Source: Methylobacteriaceae bacterium (lineage in GTDB: Bacteria; Pseudomonadota; Alphaproteobacteria; Rhizobiales; Beijerinckiaceae). From it: a stretch of 64,000 nt of DNA. The stretch is taken from NCBI GenBank assembly GCA_020638135.1, contig JACKJE010000007.1, positions 1 through 64,000 on the forward strand. Reading direction: 5' to 3'. Below the pieces are notes generated by a model. That model was not told where the DNA came from. It worked only from the letters and a program-made list of their open reading frames with translations, and ran no database searches. Both the position numbers and the translations under genes were made by a program. Below, piece by piece: positions 8,390 to 16,169 of the stretch. Every line of letters starts with the position of its first letter. Within the stretch, counting starts at the first letter, position 1.

Positions 8390-8803
8390 TTATGAAGGCC
8401 GATCGAGCTCCGCGTCTGCAAGCCTGCGGATTTCTGTGATTTCGGCTCGGCGGACCGCCCTATAAGCGGCATAAACATCGTCGCTGACGATGTAGTCGAC
8501 GGGATGCGGAAATTCTTCGATAGTCTGAAGCACACATAGGGCTTCGTGCGTGTAAGCCGCGTCGTCATTGGGGGCGAGTTTATCGAAGAGATCGTAGAGA
8601 CGTTGCCGCTCGGTTAGTGCCTCCTCGATCGTGGCGAGCGGCAATCGGGTCCTTGACGGCGTTCCGGCCGGTGTATTGCCGGCGAATGCCGCGACGACGC
8701 CGGCGAAGATTTCATCGTCTGGCCGGGTAGTCGCGCAGCCAGGCGTTGCGATAGCGGATGACATGGTCGACTTCTGCGTAAACGCGATGACGTGCGCCGT
8801 CAT
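8390..8803 (-). CDS. Hypothetical protein
   Basis: A 137-residue acidic protein (LPLATIEEALTERQRLYDLFDKLAPNDDAAYTHEALCVLQTIEEFPHPVDY) predicted to be mostly helical, without known motifs. It converges on the nuclease-like gene, leaving 3 bp between the stops. It lies within the putative transposon unit. Between its start and the transposase stop, 8804-8980 holds no gene or repeat that I can see. Confidence 0.45.
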   Translation of the reverse strand: MTAHVIAFTQKSTMSSAIATPGCATTRPDDEIFAGVVAAFAGNTPAGTPSRTRLPLATIEEALTERQRLYDLFDKLAPNDDAAYTHEALCVLQTIEEFPHPVDYIVSDDVYAAYRAVRRAEITEIRRLADAELDRPS

Positions 8804-8980
8804 TGCTGTGCTCCATCTTTCTGGGGAATGATCGAGAAAAGCTCGAAAAAGGCAAGAACGACGTGGAAGAACAGGTCGTTAAACGGTCTGGTCCACGAAG
8901 TCGCGATATCCAGCGTGCGGAAGGCGCATTGCGATGTTGATCAGCATGTCAAACGACGATCTCATGTGGCGTCGCCGGTT

Positions 8981-9817
8981 CTAGCGAAAGACGAATTCAT
9001 CGAGGTAGCGCCGCAAGTGCGGCTTGCGCACGCCGTGATAGGTCCCGAGCGCCCATCGTTTGAAATTGGCGAAGACGCGATGGATCCACGGCAGCAAGAC
9101 GTGCGCCGCCATCGAGCCGACGATTTTTCGGCGATGGAAGAAGCCGGCGAGGCCGCGGTAGCTGGAAAAGCCATCGCTCAAGAGCGTCGCGCCGGGCGTG
9201 ACGGCGCTCGTGACGAAGCCACCGATGCTGGCGGCGGTGAAATCGGCGAGCGGCGCGAGTCGGATACGTCGTGGCAGTCCGTCGGGCGATAGCTCGATGG
9301 CGCCGATGATGTGGAGCTTGCCAACTGGGCTGCGGCCTTGGCCGCCGGCGATTGGATCAGATTTGGTGCGAAACGGAATGTCGCTCGCGTCGACCTCGAC
9401 GAGGTCTTCGAGGAGCGACCGGTCGGGATCGACCATGGCGCGCCGCAGCTTCTGGAGCATCAGCCAAGCGGTCTTGTAGGAGCCTAGGCCGAGCTGCGCC
9501 TGGAGTTGCAGCGCCGATATGCCGTTGGAATGGCTGGCGATGGCGTAGATCGCCTGGAACCATGTCGTCAGGGCGACCTTGCTGCGATGAAAGATCGTGC
9601 CGGCTGTGACCGATGTCTGGCGATGGCATGCCGTGCATTCGTAGGTGAACGGCTTTGTTTCGAGCGCCCATGCCTTTTGGGATCTGCAGGTTGGGCAGAC
9701 GAAGCCGTTTGGCCAGCGTTTTTCGAAGAGATGGGCGGCGCAGGCCGCGTCGTCAGCGAACCGCCTGTTGAAGGCGGTTCGCGACATTGGCCGGTCGTAT
9801 TTCCAGCGGCTTCCCAT
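8981..9817 (-). CDS. IS1595-family transposase
   Basis: A 278-residue transposase. The N-terminal zinc ribbon has CPTC (near residue 41) and CTAC (near 61), as in the IS1595/ISXO2 group (FVCPTCRSQKAWAL...YECTACHRQTSVTAGTIFH). A ribonuclease-H-like core follows, with VEVDASDIPFRTK, GKLHIIGAIEL, TLLSDGFSSYRGL and a final HRVFANFKRWALGTYHGVRKPHLRRYLDEFVFR. That ending is typical of the family's DDN/E domain. ATG 9787 is an alternative start. It reads away from the inverted repeat at 9880-9900. Confidence 0.9.
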   Translation of the reverse strand: MGSRWKYDRPMSRTAFNRRFADDAACAAHLFEKRWPNGFVCPTCRSQKAWALETKPFTYECTACHRQTSVTAGTIFHRSKVALTTWFQAIYAIASHSNGISALQLQAQLGLGSYKTAWLMLQKLRRAMVDPDRSLLEDLVEVDASDIPFRTKSDPIAGGQGRSPVGKLHIIGAIELSPDGLPRRIRLAPLADFTAASIGGFVTSAVTPGATLLSDGFSSYRGLAGFFHRRKIVGSMAAHVLLPWIHRVFANFKRWALGTYHGVRKPHLRRYLDEFVFR

Positions 9818-9879
9818 GAGAACAAAATATGAACATGCCGCCCGATGGTCAAGCAGAAAAGGCGCTACCTATAGGGTCG

Positions 9880-9947
9880 CCGGAACTAACGGGATAAGCC
9901 GCTACCGGAAATCAAACTCGTTCAGAGGCTTATCCCGTTGGTTCCGG
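9880..9947. repeat. Head-to-head pair of 21-bp transposon ends
   Basis: CCGGAACTAACGGGATAAGCC at 9880-9900 (shown to 20 bases: CCGGAACTAACGGGATAAGC) faces an inverted copy at 9927-9947 across 26 bp. Together with 6989-7009 there are three copies in the window. The pair suggests that two related elements once abutted here, or that one end was duplicated. No second transposase follows on the right side. Confidence 0.7.
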
Positions 9948-10005
9948 TTGATCCAGCGGTAGTGCCGCCGGCTTTGGCCGGGGGGGGGCGGAGACTATTT
10001 TGGGA

Positions 10006-10419
10006 TCAAGCGGCGGTGGATTTGCGCGGGCGGCCGCCCTTTTGGCCGTTGTTGCGCGAGGCCGATGTCTTGGCGTCGCTCCGCGACTGACCGCCTTTTG
10101 CGCCGAGCGCGCGAGCCATCCAGCTCTTGGACCCAAAGAGGCCTTGTAAAAGTCCAGGGATGTAGATGTCCGCATCGAGTTGTGGCCAATGAAGGCCGAG
10201 CCCAGTCGGGCTGATTTCAATGTCCGCGAGTGAATTTGGCGAGGCGTCGGCAAGTCCTTCGGCCAGGTTTGGCGGAAACGCCAGTTGGACGCCTGTGCTC
10301 AGATCAACGACCACGCGAGCGGAATTGCGATCAAAATGGGCAGAAACGGCGTAGCCGGCTTCGCGATGCGCCGCCATACGGCGTTCCGCCAGCTCGAGGT
10401 CGTTGTCAATATGCGCCAT
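10006..10419 (-). CDS. DUF2442 domain protein
   Basis: The ATG at 10419, preceded by GGAG, gives 137 residues. The central block RVVVDLSTGVQLAFPPNLAEGLADASPNSLADIEISPTGLGLHWPQLDADIYIPGLLQGLFG is the DUF2442 pattern (beta-strand, glycine turn, IEIS.TGLHWP.LD.D..V..LL.G). A basic tail follows (GGQSRSDAKTSASRNNGQKGGRPRKS). DUF2442 genes are very often paired with DUF4160 genes, as here, and the pair is sometimes proposed to be a toxin-antitoxin-like unit. The function is not established. Confidence 0.8.
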   Translation of the reverse strand: MAHIDNDLELAERRMAAHREAGYAVSAHFDRNSARVVVDLSTGVQLAFPPNLAEGLADASPNSLADIEISPTGLGLHWPQLDADIYIPGLLQGLFGSKSWMARALGAKGGQSRSDAKTSASRNNGQKGGRPRKSTAA

Positions 10420-10653
10420 GGATCCTGCTCCATTCCTGGCAAAGCGTCGCCAGCGCCTTGACGAGGGCGGTGACGACCGCACTGAGATCGTTTCGTTTGA
10501 AGCCGTAACTTTCGCGCAGTTCTGGTGGTCCATCGAGGCAATTCAAGATGAATACGGCTTCGCCGTCTGCGCCGATGACGTGAACATGAGCGGGGCGAGG
10601 TCGGTCGGGTAAATCACAACGCGAAGTCCGCCTATGCGCAAAACCGTGGGCAT
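10406..10653 (-). pseudogene. DUF4160 gene broken by a one-base deletion
   Basis: Reading leftward from ATG 10653, the sequence gives MPTVLRIGGLRVVIYPTD and then runs into a wrong frame that ends early. Adding one base between 10598 and 10599 restores DHRPAHVHV, the hallmark of DUF4160, and the rest follows in one frame (GADGEAVFILN...ELRESYGFKRNDLSAVVTALV) to a stop at 10408. The restored product would be about 82 residues and would overlap the DUF2442 start by 14 bp. This is either a genuine frameshift or a sequencing error. Confidence 0.8.
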
Positions 10654-10706
10654 CGACTTATCCTATCATAAACCCAAGCGCTTGGGAAGAACGCGTTTTT
10701 GGCGGA

Positions 10707-11204
10707 TTAACTGAGGCGTTCCAATACGAGAATTGGCGCCTTGGCGTCGGTCGCCTCGCAGATGTCCTCAAGGAGGTCATTCTCGTCATCCCACCAGTCG
10801 CATTTGTGGACAGCGCCGGAGCGCTCGACCCAGGCAAACCACCGCTTCTGATCATCTGGGCAGTGCTCATTGCCCTCGTGATCGTAAGCGGCGACCTCGG
10901 TGCTAAAAGAACCGGTTGGGTCGATTCCGGCGGCCCTGAGAGCGTCATCGACGTGCATAATCTGCAACACGACGACGGGATGGTCCGGTGCGTGGACGGT
11001 GAGCCAGGCCTTGAAGTGGGTGACGAGCGCATTCGCTTCATCAGATGGACAGGTCGCTTTGAATCGGCGTGAGAATTCCAGCGGGTCGATGCCGGATCCT
11101 GCAATCAGGCGGCCGAGTGCGGCTGGCGCGCTAAGCGCAGCCTTGTTGGCGAGAGCGAGATGGTGACTACGATCCGGCGAGATGGACGGATGTTCGAAAA
11201 GCAT
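10707..11204 (-). CDS. Hypothetical protein
   Basis: A 165-residue acidic protein (LFEHPSISPDRSHHLALANKAALSAPAALGRL at the N-terminus, WWDDENDLLEDICEATDAKAPILVLERLS at the end). No signal peptide, membrane segment or recognised domain is seen. It lies upstream of the DUF4160/DUF2442 pair in the same direction with a 53-bp gap. The 230 bp to its right (11205-11436) contain no gene I can support. Confidence 0.55.
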   Translation of the reverse strand: MLFEHPSISPDRSHHLALANKAALSAPAALGRLIAGSGIDPLEFSRRFKATCPSDEANALVTHFKAWLTVHAPDHPVVVLQIMHVDDALRAAGIDPTGSFSTEVAAYDHEGNEHCPDDQKRWFAWVERSGAVHKCDWWDDENDLLEDICEATDAKAPILVLERLS

Positions 11205-11436
11205 GGCGCGGAGCCTTTCCGGGGGTAATTTTGTATCGACAACTTAAGCTTAACCAAGACGCCAAGAACGATTCTGGTCTCCGAAGAATCTTAGGAGGCT
11301 CCCGTTATGCCGGAGCCATATCGGCAAAAGGGACGACCGGTGTGGCGAGTGAACAACCGAGAATGCCTTGCAAAATGCGGACGGCACGATCGGATCTACG
11401 TGGCGATCAGTGACGTAATGGAAATCGGCCATCGGC

Positions 11437-11778
11437 TTACTCGACGCTGCAGTAGGCGGCGACGAGCTTTTGGCCGGCCGCGATCGCGGCATTGAGTTCG
11501 CCCTGGAAGGCGAGGAGGTCGACGCAGATGGACTCGGGGACGTCCGTCAGGAGGCGGCCGTCGGCGGTGGTCACGAAATTGGTTGAGGCTTCGACCTTGA
11601 TGGCCAGCGCTTTGGCGGGATCGAAGCGATGGCGCAGATCGTCGCTTTCGGCGGCCTTGAAGGCCGGATCGGCGAAGATGTCTGCGACGAGCTCGCGCTG
11701 GCGCGCGACTTCATTGGTGGCGAACCAGATCTCTTCGGCAGCCGAGGTCTCGATGCTGATGACGGTGGCGTAGGCCAT
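11437..11778 (-). CDS. Hypothetical protein
   Basis: The ATG at 11778 is preceded by AAGGA and yields 113 residues beginning MAYATVISIETSAAEEIWF. A start at 11823 would add a basic 15-residue leader without its own signal. The protein is acidic, probably helical in its middle (AEEIWFATNEVARQRELVADIFADPAF), and matches nothing I recognise. The recurrent ACGGAATAA motif lies 61 bp upstream of the chosen start. Confidence 0.55.
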   Translation of the reverse strand: MAYATVISIETSAAEEIWFATNEVARQRELVADIFADPAFKAAESDDLRHRFDPAKALAIKVEASTNFVTTADGRLLTDVPESICVDLLAFQGELNAAIAAGQKLVAAYCSVE

Positions 11779-11839
11779 GGCGAGTTCCTTGCGTCGCGAT
11801 CTTTTCGGGGTGGCGGCAGCCATCCCTTCATTCTTGCTG

Positions 11840-11848
11840 ACGGAATAA
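11840..11848. promoter_or_regulatory. Recurrent ACGGAATAA motif, site 1
   Basis: Exact match on the plus strand in the 88-bp gap between the 11778 gene start and the stop of the RecD-like remnant. Function unknown; see the finding on this motif. Confidence 0.4.
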
Positions 11849-11866
11849 TTGATCCGACGGACGGCT

Positions 11867-12676
11867 TTAGTCGATAGCGTAGGTCAGTTGTTTGGCGGCG
11901 CGTGTGATGGCGGTGTAACGCCAGCGGACGGCGTCGTCACGAAAGACGCCGCCTTCGTCGAAGACGAAGACATTGTCCCATTGGGAGCCTTGCGACTTGT
12001 GGGCCGTCAGGGCGTAGCCGTAGGCGAATTGATCGAGGTCGCGCTTCTCGTTTTGAGTGAGCACGTTTTCTTGACCCTTCCAGAAAGCGTCGTGGACGTA
12101 GACCCGGACTGCCTTTCGGCCGGACGGGTCGTCTTCGCTGGCGAGCGTCAGCGCGCTGGTGCGCGCATAGTCCTCGCGCTTGTCATCGAGCACATGAAAG
12201 AGCGCGCCGTTGAGAAGCCCTTTGGAAGCGTTGTTTTTGAGGCAGACGAGGCGTTCGCCCGTGGCTGGGCGGACCGTCTTGTGACCGGCCAGCGCGCGCA
12301 TCTGTGCGTTGATCCTGTGGCGGGTGGCGTTCAGGCCGGTCAGGATCTGGTCGGCCTCGGCGAGCATCGTATCGCGGACGCTTGACCGCTGGATGATCCG
12401 GGCATCGCCCGTGGCGCAGAGCGAAGGCGTCCGGCCCTCGCGGATGTCGGTCGCCAGGGCGATGATCGGCGAGGCTTTCGCCTGTCGATGAACTTCGGTC
12501 AGAAGGACGTCGGGCTTGGCGTTGATGAAATAGCCGGCGCCTTCGATCGGCGGCAATTGGGCGGGATCGCCGAGCACGAGGATGGGTCGGCCGAATGAGA
12601 GCAGGTCTTCGCCGAGCTTTTTGTCGACCATGGAGACCTCGTCGATGACGACGAGATCGGCGTGGCGAATGTCGGT
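11867..12676 (-). pseudogene. 5'-truncated RecD-like SF1 helicase
   Basis: The frame is open from 12676 and begins in mid-protein at Walker B (DLVVIDEVSMVDKKL). It continues through LVLGDPAQLPPIEGAG, LTEVHRQA, the GERLVCLKNNASKGLLNG linker and the C-terminal YGYALTAHKSQGSQWDNVFVFDE and YTAITRAAKQL motifs of RecD/TraA-type helicases. The N-terminal third with the P-loop is absent; a stop (TAA at 12677-12679) and unrelated palindrome-rich DNA take its place. Without a P-loop it cannot hydrolyse ATP. An internal ATG at 12631 could still allow a 254-residue product. Confidence 0.85.
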
Positions 12677-13177
12677 TTAGAGGTCCTTCCGCGCTGACTG
12701 CCCGGCCTATGGCTGATCAGCCATATATGGGCACAAGTCTTTGACACGCAAGGAAGTAGGGGGCTTTCGTACAAACAAGCACAATAAAAACTGAGAGTTA
12801 GCGTAAACATTTAGCGGAATTGTCGAATGTTCGGGTAAGAGGTGCGTCAACGGTTGACGCAAGGTAATGCGCAACCGTTGCGACGAGTAGAGGGAATAGA
12901 TTTAGGGTCAATCAACGGAGTAATTTTCGGGGTCCGTTGCGGGGAACGTGACGGAAGAAAGACGATGGAAAAAGAGGCTTGCGTACAAAAACGACGTTCG
13001 GCAGAGTCGTTTTTGTCGGCCAGCTTCGATGAGATGGGCCGGCGTATCAGATTGTCGTAGGTGTCCGGGTTGTGGGCGGTTATTCCGTCGCCACGGCGTC
13101 GGACGTTCATGAGGTTTGGCCGAAAACACCAAGAAAACTGGGCGTGGCAGGGCTGCGCGCGGATCAAAAAAGACCGC
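12677..13177. other. Palindrome-rich non-coding region before repC1
   Basis: This stretch has no gene I can support but carries three strong dyads. TATGGCTGATCAGCCATA (12708-12725) is perfect. TGCGTCAAC / GTTGACGCA (12843-12861) has a one-base centre. ACAAAAACGAC / GTCGTTTTTGT (12985-13016) has a 10-bp loop. A smaller CGCAAC/GTTGCG dyad sits near 12870. Its position in front of a replication initiator suggests control or partition sites. Small open frames here (for example 12842-13060) lack coding character. Confidence 0.5.
13080..13088. promoter_or_regulatory. Recurrent ACGGAATAA motif, site 2
   Basis: Exact match (read TTATTCCGT on the plus strand) in the leader of repC1, about 270 bp before its start. 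Confidence 0.4.
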
Positions 13178-13264
13178 AAAAGAAAACGGCTCCCGGATCG
13201 CGAAATCCGGAAGCCGGGGAGTCAGTCAAAATTGGCGCCGAAAGGCTCCAACAACCAGAGAACG
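13178..13264 (-). ncRNA. Candidate counter-transcribed RNA controlling repC1
   Basis: On the minus strand a perfect Rho-independent terminator (stem CGGCTTCCGGAT / ATCCGGGAGCCG, then TTTTCTTTT; 13178-13216) ends a short transcript antisense to the repC1 leader. A TTGACG -35-like hexamer lies at 13292-13297 on the same strand. Its counterpart before repC2 has the same hexamer and the same T-tract. RepABC plasmids encode a short antisense RNA just upstream of repC that represses RepC synthesis and causes incompatibility. The 5' end given here is estimated. Confidence 0.6.
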
Positions 13265-13355
13265 ACTGACTTTCCCAGCTTTCCGAGCCTCCGTCAAGCA
13301 AAAACGCCACTAAGGCGGACGGATTTCTTTTGCCTGAAGCAAGGGCGACGGAAAA

Positions 13356-14681
13356 ATGGAAAAATATCTACCGACGACGCCGTTTGGGCGTCGCGATCTC
13401 TGCCGTGGGCAGATCGCCAGCCTTGATCTGGAAGACAGGCGCGCGGACGCGTCCGTCCATAAGTGGAAGGTGTTCCGCGATGCCTGCGAAGCACGGGCCG
13501 CTCTTGGCCTTGCCGAGCGTGCTTTGACCGTGCTCGAGGCGCTGCTGTCCTTCCATCCTGAACCGGTTCTCTCAGGGAAGGCTGTCATTGTTTTTCCGTC
13601 GAACGAGACCCTGATGCTGCGCGCCAAGGGAATGCCCGGTTCGACGCTTCGACGGCATCTGGCGGGATTGATTGAAGCCGGCCTGGTGATCAGGCGGGAC
13701 AGTCCGAACGGGAAACGCTATGCGCGCCGGGCCTCGGGTGGCGAGATTGACGCCGCATTCGGTTTCGACCTGTCGCCATTGGTTGCTCGGGCTGATGAGA
13801 TTGCGGCGGCGGCCCAGGCGGCGCGCGAGGATCGACGGGTGATTGACGCGGCGCGTGAACGGGTCTCGATCTGCCGGCGCGACATCGGCAAGACCCTGGC
13901 GGCGATCGCGGCCAGAACGACCGAGACGGGCGTGGCCGCGCCGGCGGCCGCCGGCGAACTGGAGATGCGCTTTCAAGCAGAGGTCGAACGGATCCCGCGT
14001 CGCCGGTGCCGGCAGACGCTGGAGGCCGTGGGAACGGCCTTGACCAGGATCGCGGGTGAAGCCTTCGCCCTCCTCCGGCAGATGCTTCAAGCAGAGGAAA
14101 CGGGCGCCAGAGGCGCCTGTTCCGGGCGCCTCATAGAGGGTTCAAAACCTGAGTCCCATCTTGAAGACAAAAAGGTCTTTCGGGAGGGAATGAACAGGGA
14201 GCCTCAGGACGCTCGCGTTGCGTCGTCGGGCTCCAAGGGGTCCTATACGCTCGGTCAGGTTCTGGAAGCGTGTCCCGACATCGTTGATTATGCGAAAGGG
14301 GGCGTAGCAGGCTGGGGCGATCTCGTTGCCGCTGCGGCTCTGGCGGCTGCGGTTCTCGGGGTCAGTCCATCGGGATGGAAGGAAGCCAGGGCAAGCCTTG
14401 GCGACTGCGGGGCTTCTGCGGTGGTCGCCTACATGCTCCAGCGGGGCGAAAAGGTAGCGAACCCTGGGGGCTATTTACGGCGGCTGGCGCGCAAGGCCGC
14501 GGCTGGCGAGATGTCTGTCGATGCTCTTGTGGCGGCGACCCTTGCTGCCCGCCGCCGTTCGTCAGCGGCAAAGCCCCCTGCCCTGCCGGTGAAGCTCAGC
14601 GCGGCCGCCTTGCGGATCATGGGGTCGGGCGTCGGCCGCGCGCCGGTGGCGGCGACGGGGGTTCGAGGCGGTGGACATTAG
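13356..14681 (+). CDS. repC: Plasmid replication initiator RepC, copy 1
   Basis: 441 residues. Start MEKYLPTTPFGRR carries the TTPFGRR phrase common at RepC N-termini. The DNA-binding winged-helix region reads HKWKVFRDACEARAALGLAERALTVLEALLSFHP, then FPSNETLMLRAKGMPGSTLRRHLAGLIEAGLVIRRDSPNGKRYARR, which is diagnostic. The C-terminal RepC domain includes EACPDIVDYAKGG and NPGGYLRRLARKAAAGE. RepC binds an origin that normally lies inside its own gene. Copy 1 sits upstream of repAB rather than downstream as in the standard order. It is clearly related to copy 2 at 17516-18757 but is divergent throughout, so this is not a recent duplication. Confidence 0.93.
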   Translation: MEKYLPTTPFGRRDLCRGQIASLDLEDRRADASVHKWKVFRDACEARAALGLAERALTVLEALLSFHPEPVLSGKAVIVFPSNETLMLRAKGMPGSTLRRHLAGLIEAGLVIRRDSPNGKRYARRASGGEIDAAFGFDLSPLVARADEIAAAAQAAREDRRVIDAARERVSICRRDIGKTLAAIAARTTETGVAAPAAAGELEMRFQAEVERIPRRRCRQTLEAVGTALTRIAGEAFALLRQMLQAEETGARGACSGRLIEGSKPESHLEDKKVFREGMNREPQDARVASSGSKGSYTLGQVLEACPDIVDYAKGGVAGWGDLVAAAALAAAVLGVSPSGWKEARASLGDCGASAVVAYMLQRGEKVANPGGYLRRLARKAAAGEMSVDALVAATLAARRRSSAAKPPALPVKLSAAALRIMGSGVGRAPVAATGVRGGGH

Positions 14682-14687
14682 CCGGTT

Positions 14688-14812
14688 TGCGTAAGCTATG
14701 TTTTGCACGCGCGTAAGATATGTTTTGCATTGGCGGTGGCCGGGGCCGATGGCCCTGTGGAATCAGGGCCTGCAGGTAAGCTATCTATTGAAAGGGTAAG
14801 GCAACTATTGGA
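14688..14812 (+). repeat. Four iteron-like direct repeats between repC1 and repA
   Basis: The phrase GTAAG.TAT.T.TTG recurs. GCGTAAGCTATGTTTTGCA (from 14689) and GCGTAAGATATGTTTTGCA (from 14711) are near identical and 22 bp apart. GGTAAGCTATCTATTGAA (from 14775) and GGTAAGGCAACTATTGGA (from 14795) are weaker and 20 bp apart. Spacing of about two helical turns fits binding sites for an initiator or for RepA/RepB. They follow the repC1 stop and precede the repA promoter region. Confidence 0.55.
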
Positions 14813-14850
14813 AGGAGGCGAAATCGGCCAATAGTCGACGCCGTGCGTCG

Positions 14851-14865
14851 TTAATATTTCGTTAA
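14851..14865. promoter_or_regulatory. CtrA-type box upstream of repA
   Basis: TTAATATTTCGTTAA is an exact TTAA-N7-TTAA, the full binding site of the alphaproteobacterial cell-cycle regulator CtrA. Two GAATC sequences (14883-14887 and 14891-14895), targets of the CcrM methylase, follow. The box is 75 bp before the repA ATG, where it could set the timing of repA transcription. Confidence 0.5.
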
Positions 14866-14939
14866 CCATTAAATCCTTGGCCGAATCGACGAATCGTGGC
14901 CTTTTGCGGGTTAGACGCCGTTTTGGAGTTTAACCCGTC

Positions 14940-16169
14940 ATGCGGGCTCAGGCACAGAAGATGATGGTTCAGCTCCCAGTGAGCGAGCCGGTTGAGGACA
15001 AGATCCAGCGGCACGCGAAGGTGCTGCCGCAGCAGCTACAGGCGATCCGCGACAAGATGTATGCGCCGACGTCGCAGAAGACGTTGCGGCATTTCATGAC
15101 CCACGAGGTCACGAAATTGACCGGCATATCGGAAGGCATGCTGCGCAACCTGTCGATCGAGGGAAAGGGTCCTACTCCCGAGCGGCGGGCGAACAACTAT
15201 CGTGTCTACACGCTTGACCAGGTGAACGAGTTGCGGCGGCTGGTCGCGAAGATCAAGCGTCATGATGCGTTGCGCGTCCTTCCGCATCGACGGCCCGGTG
15301 AGGCGATCCAGATCCTTGGGGTCATCAACTTCAAGGGCGGTAGCGCGAAGACGACGACGACCGCGCATCTGGCGCATTATCTCGCGTTGCAGGGTTATCG
15401 CGTCTTGGCGATCGACCTCGATCCGCAGGCCTCCTTGTCGGTGATGTTCGGTGTGCAGCCTGAAACTGAAGTCGGGCCGAACGAAACTATTTATGCGGCT
15501 GTCCGCTATACGGACACGCCGCGGCCGATGCGTGAGGTGATCCGCAAGACCTATTTCCCTGGCGTCGACCTGGTGCCGGGAAATATCGAACTTCAGGAAT
15601 TCGAGACCGAGACGCCGCATGCGCTGGCAAAGACGAACGGGTCCAACAAGGAAGCATTGTTCGTCGAACGCCTTCGGTTGGCGATCGCGCAGGTCGAAGA
15701 CGATTACGACATCGTTGTTCTCGATACGGCCCCTACCCTTGGCTTTATGACCCTGGCAGCTGTCTATGCCGTCACGGGGCTGATCGTGTCGGTTCATCCC
15801 GGCATGCTGGATGTTCTTTCCATGAGCCAGTTCCTGTTGATGCTCGACGGTCTTGTCGGGACGATCCGGGATTTCGGCGGAACGCTTTCGGCGGAATTCT
15901 TCCAGTATGTGATCACCCGGCATGATCCTAACGATCAGGCCCAGGCGCAGGTCGTGTCTTTGTTGCGGCATCTGTTCGCCGAAGACGTGCTGACGCCGAC
16001 CGCGGTCGCCAGCACGGCGATCGAGCAGGCGGGCCTTGCCAAGAAGACGGTGTACGAGCTTGAGGTTGGCGAAGTCAGCCGGGAAACAGGCAAGCGCGCC
16101 CGGGACTCCATGGATGCGGTCAACGGCCGGATCCTCGATTTGGTTTGGAGAGCTTGGGGGCGCGCATGA
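14940..16169 (+). CDS. repA: RepA, ParA-type partition ATPase of a repABC replicon
   Basis: 409 residues, the usual RepA length. After an N-terminal helix-turn-helix region (LTGISEGMLRNLSIEGKGPTPERRANNYRVYTLDQVNELRR, the origin-binding domain of long ParAs) comes the deviant Walker A INFKGGSAKTTTT near residue 131. AIDLDPQASLSVMFG, VLDTAPTLGFMTLAAV and IVSVHPGMLDVLSM follow in order. RepA drives segregation of plasmid copies and represses the repABC operon. The start has GGAG at 14925. It overlaps repB by the ATGA arrangement. Confidence 0.96.
   Translation: MRAQAQKMMVQLPVSEPVEDKIQRHAKVLPQQLQAIRDKMYAPTSQKTLRHFMTHEVTKLTGISEGMLRNLSIEGKGPTPERRANNYRVYTLDQVNELRRLVAKIKRHDALRVLPHRRPGEAIQILGVINFKGGSAKTTTTAHLAHYLALQGYRVLAIDLDPQASLSVMFGVQPETEVGPNETIYAAVRYTDTPRPMREVIRKTYFPGVDLVPGNIELQEFETETPHALAKTNGSNKEALFVERLRLAIAQVEDDYDIVVLDTAPTLGFMTLAAVYAVTGLIVSVHPGMLDVLSMSQFLLMLDGLVGTIRDFGGTLSAEFFQYVITRHDPNDQAQAQVVSLLRHLFAEDVLTPTAVASTAIEQAGLAKKTVYELEVGEVSRETGKRARDSMDAVNGRILDLVWRAWGRA

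Larger units (their letters stand above)
6989..9900. mobile_element. Probable IS1595-type transposon with passenger genes
   Basis: Bounded on the left by GGCTTATCCCGTTGGCTCCGG (6989-7009) and on the right by its inverted counterpart (9880-9900), 19 of 21 bases matching. An IS1595-type transposase gene starts 63-83 bp inside the right end and reads inwards. No other candidate end lies close to the transposase stop at 8981, so the left end at 6989 makes a 2.9-kb unit that also holds a YafQ/DinJ module, a nuclease-like gene and a hypothetical gene. IS1595 members are known to carry passenger genes. No clear 8-bp target duplication flanks the unit, so its limits are inferred. Confidence 0.5.

Noticed and set aside
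11849..12385. 178-residue plus-strand frame
   Set aside because: Antisense to the RecD-like remnant, whose helicase motifs fix the coding strand.
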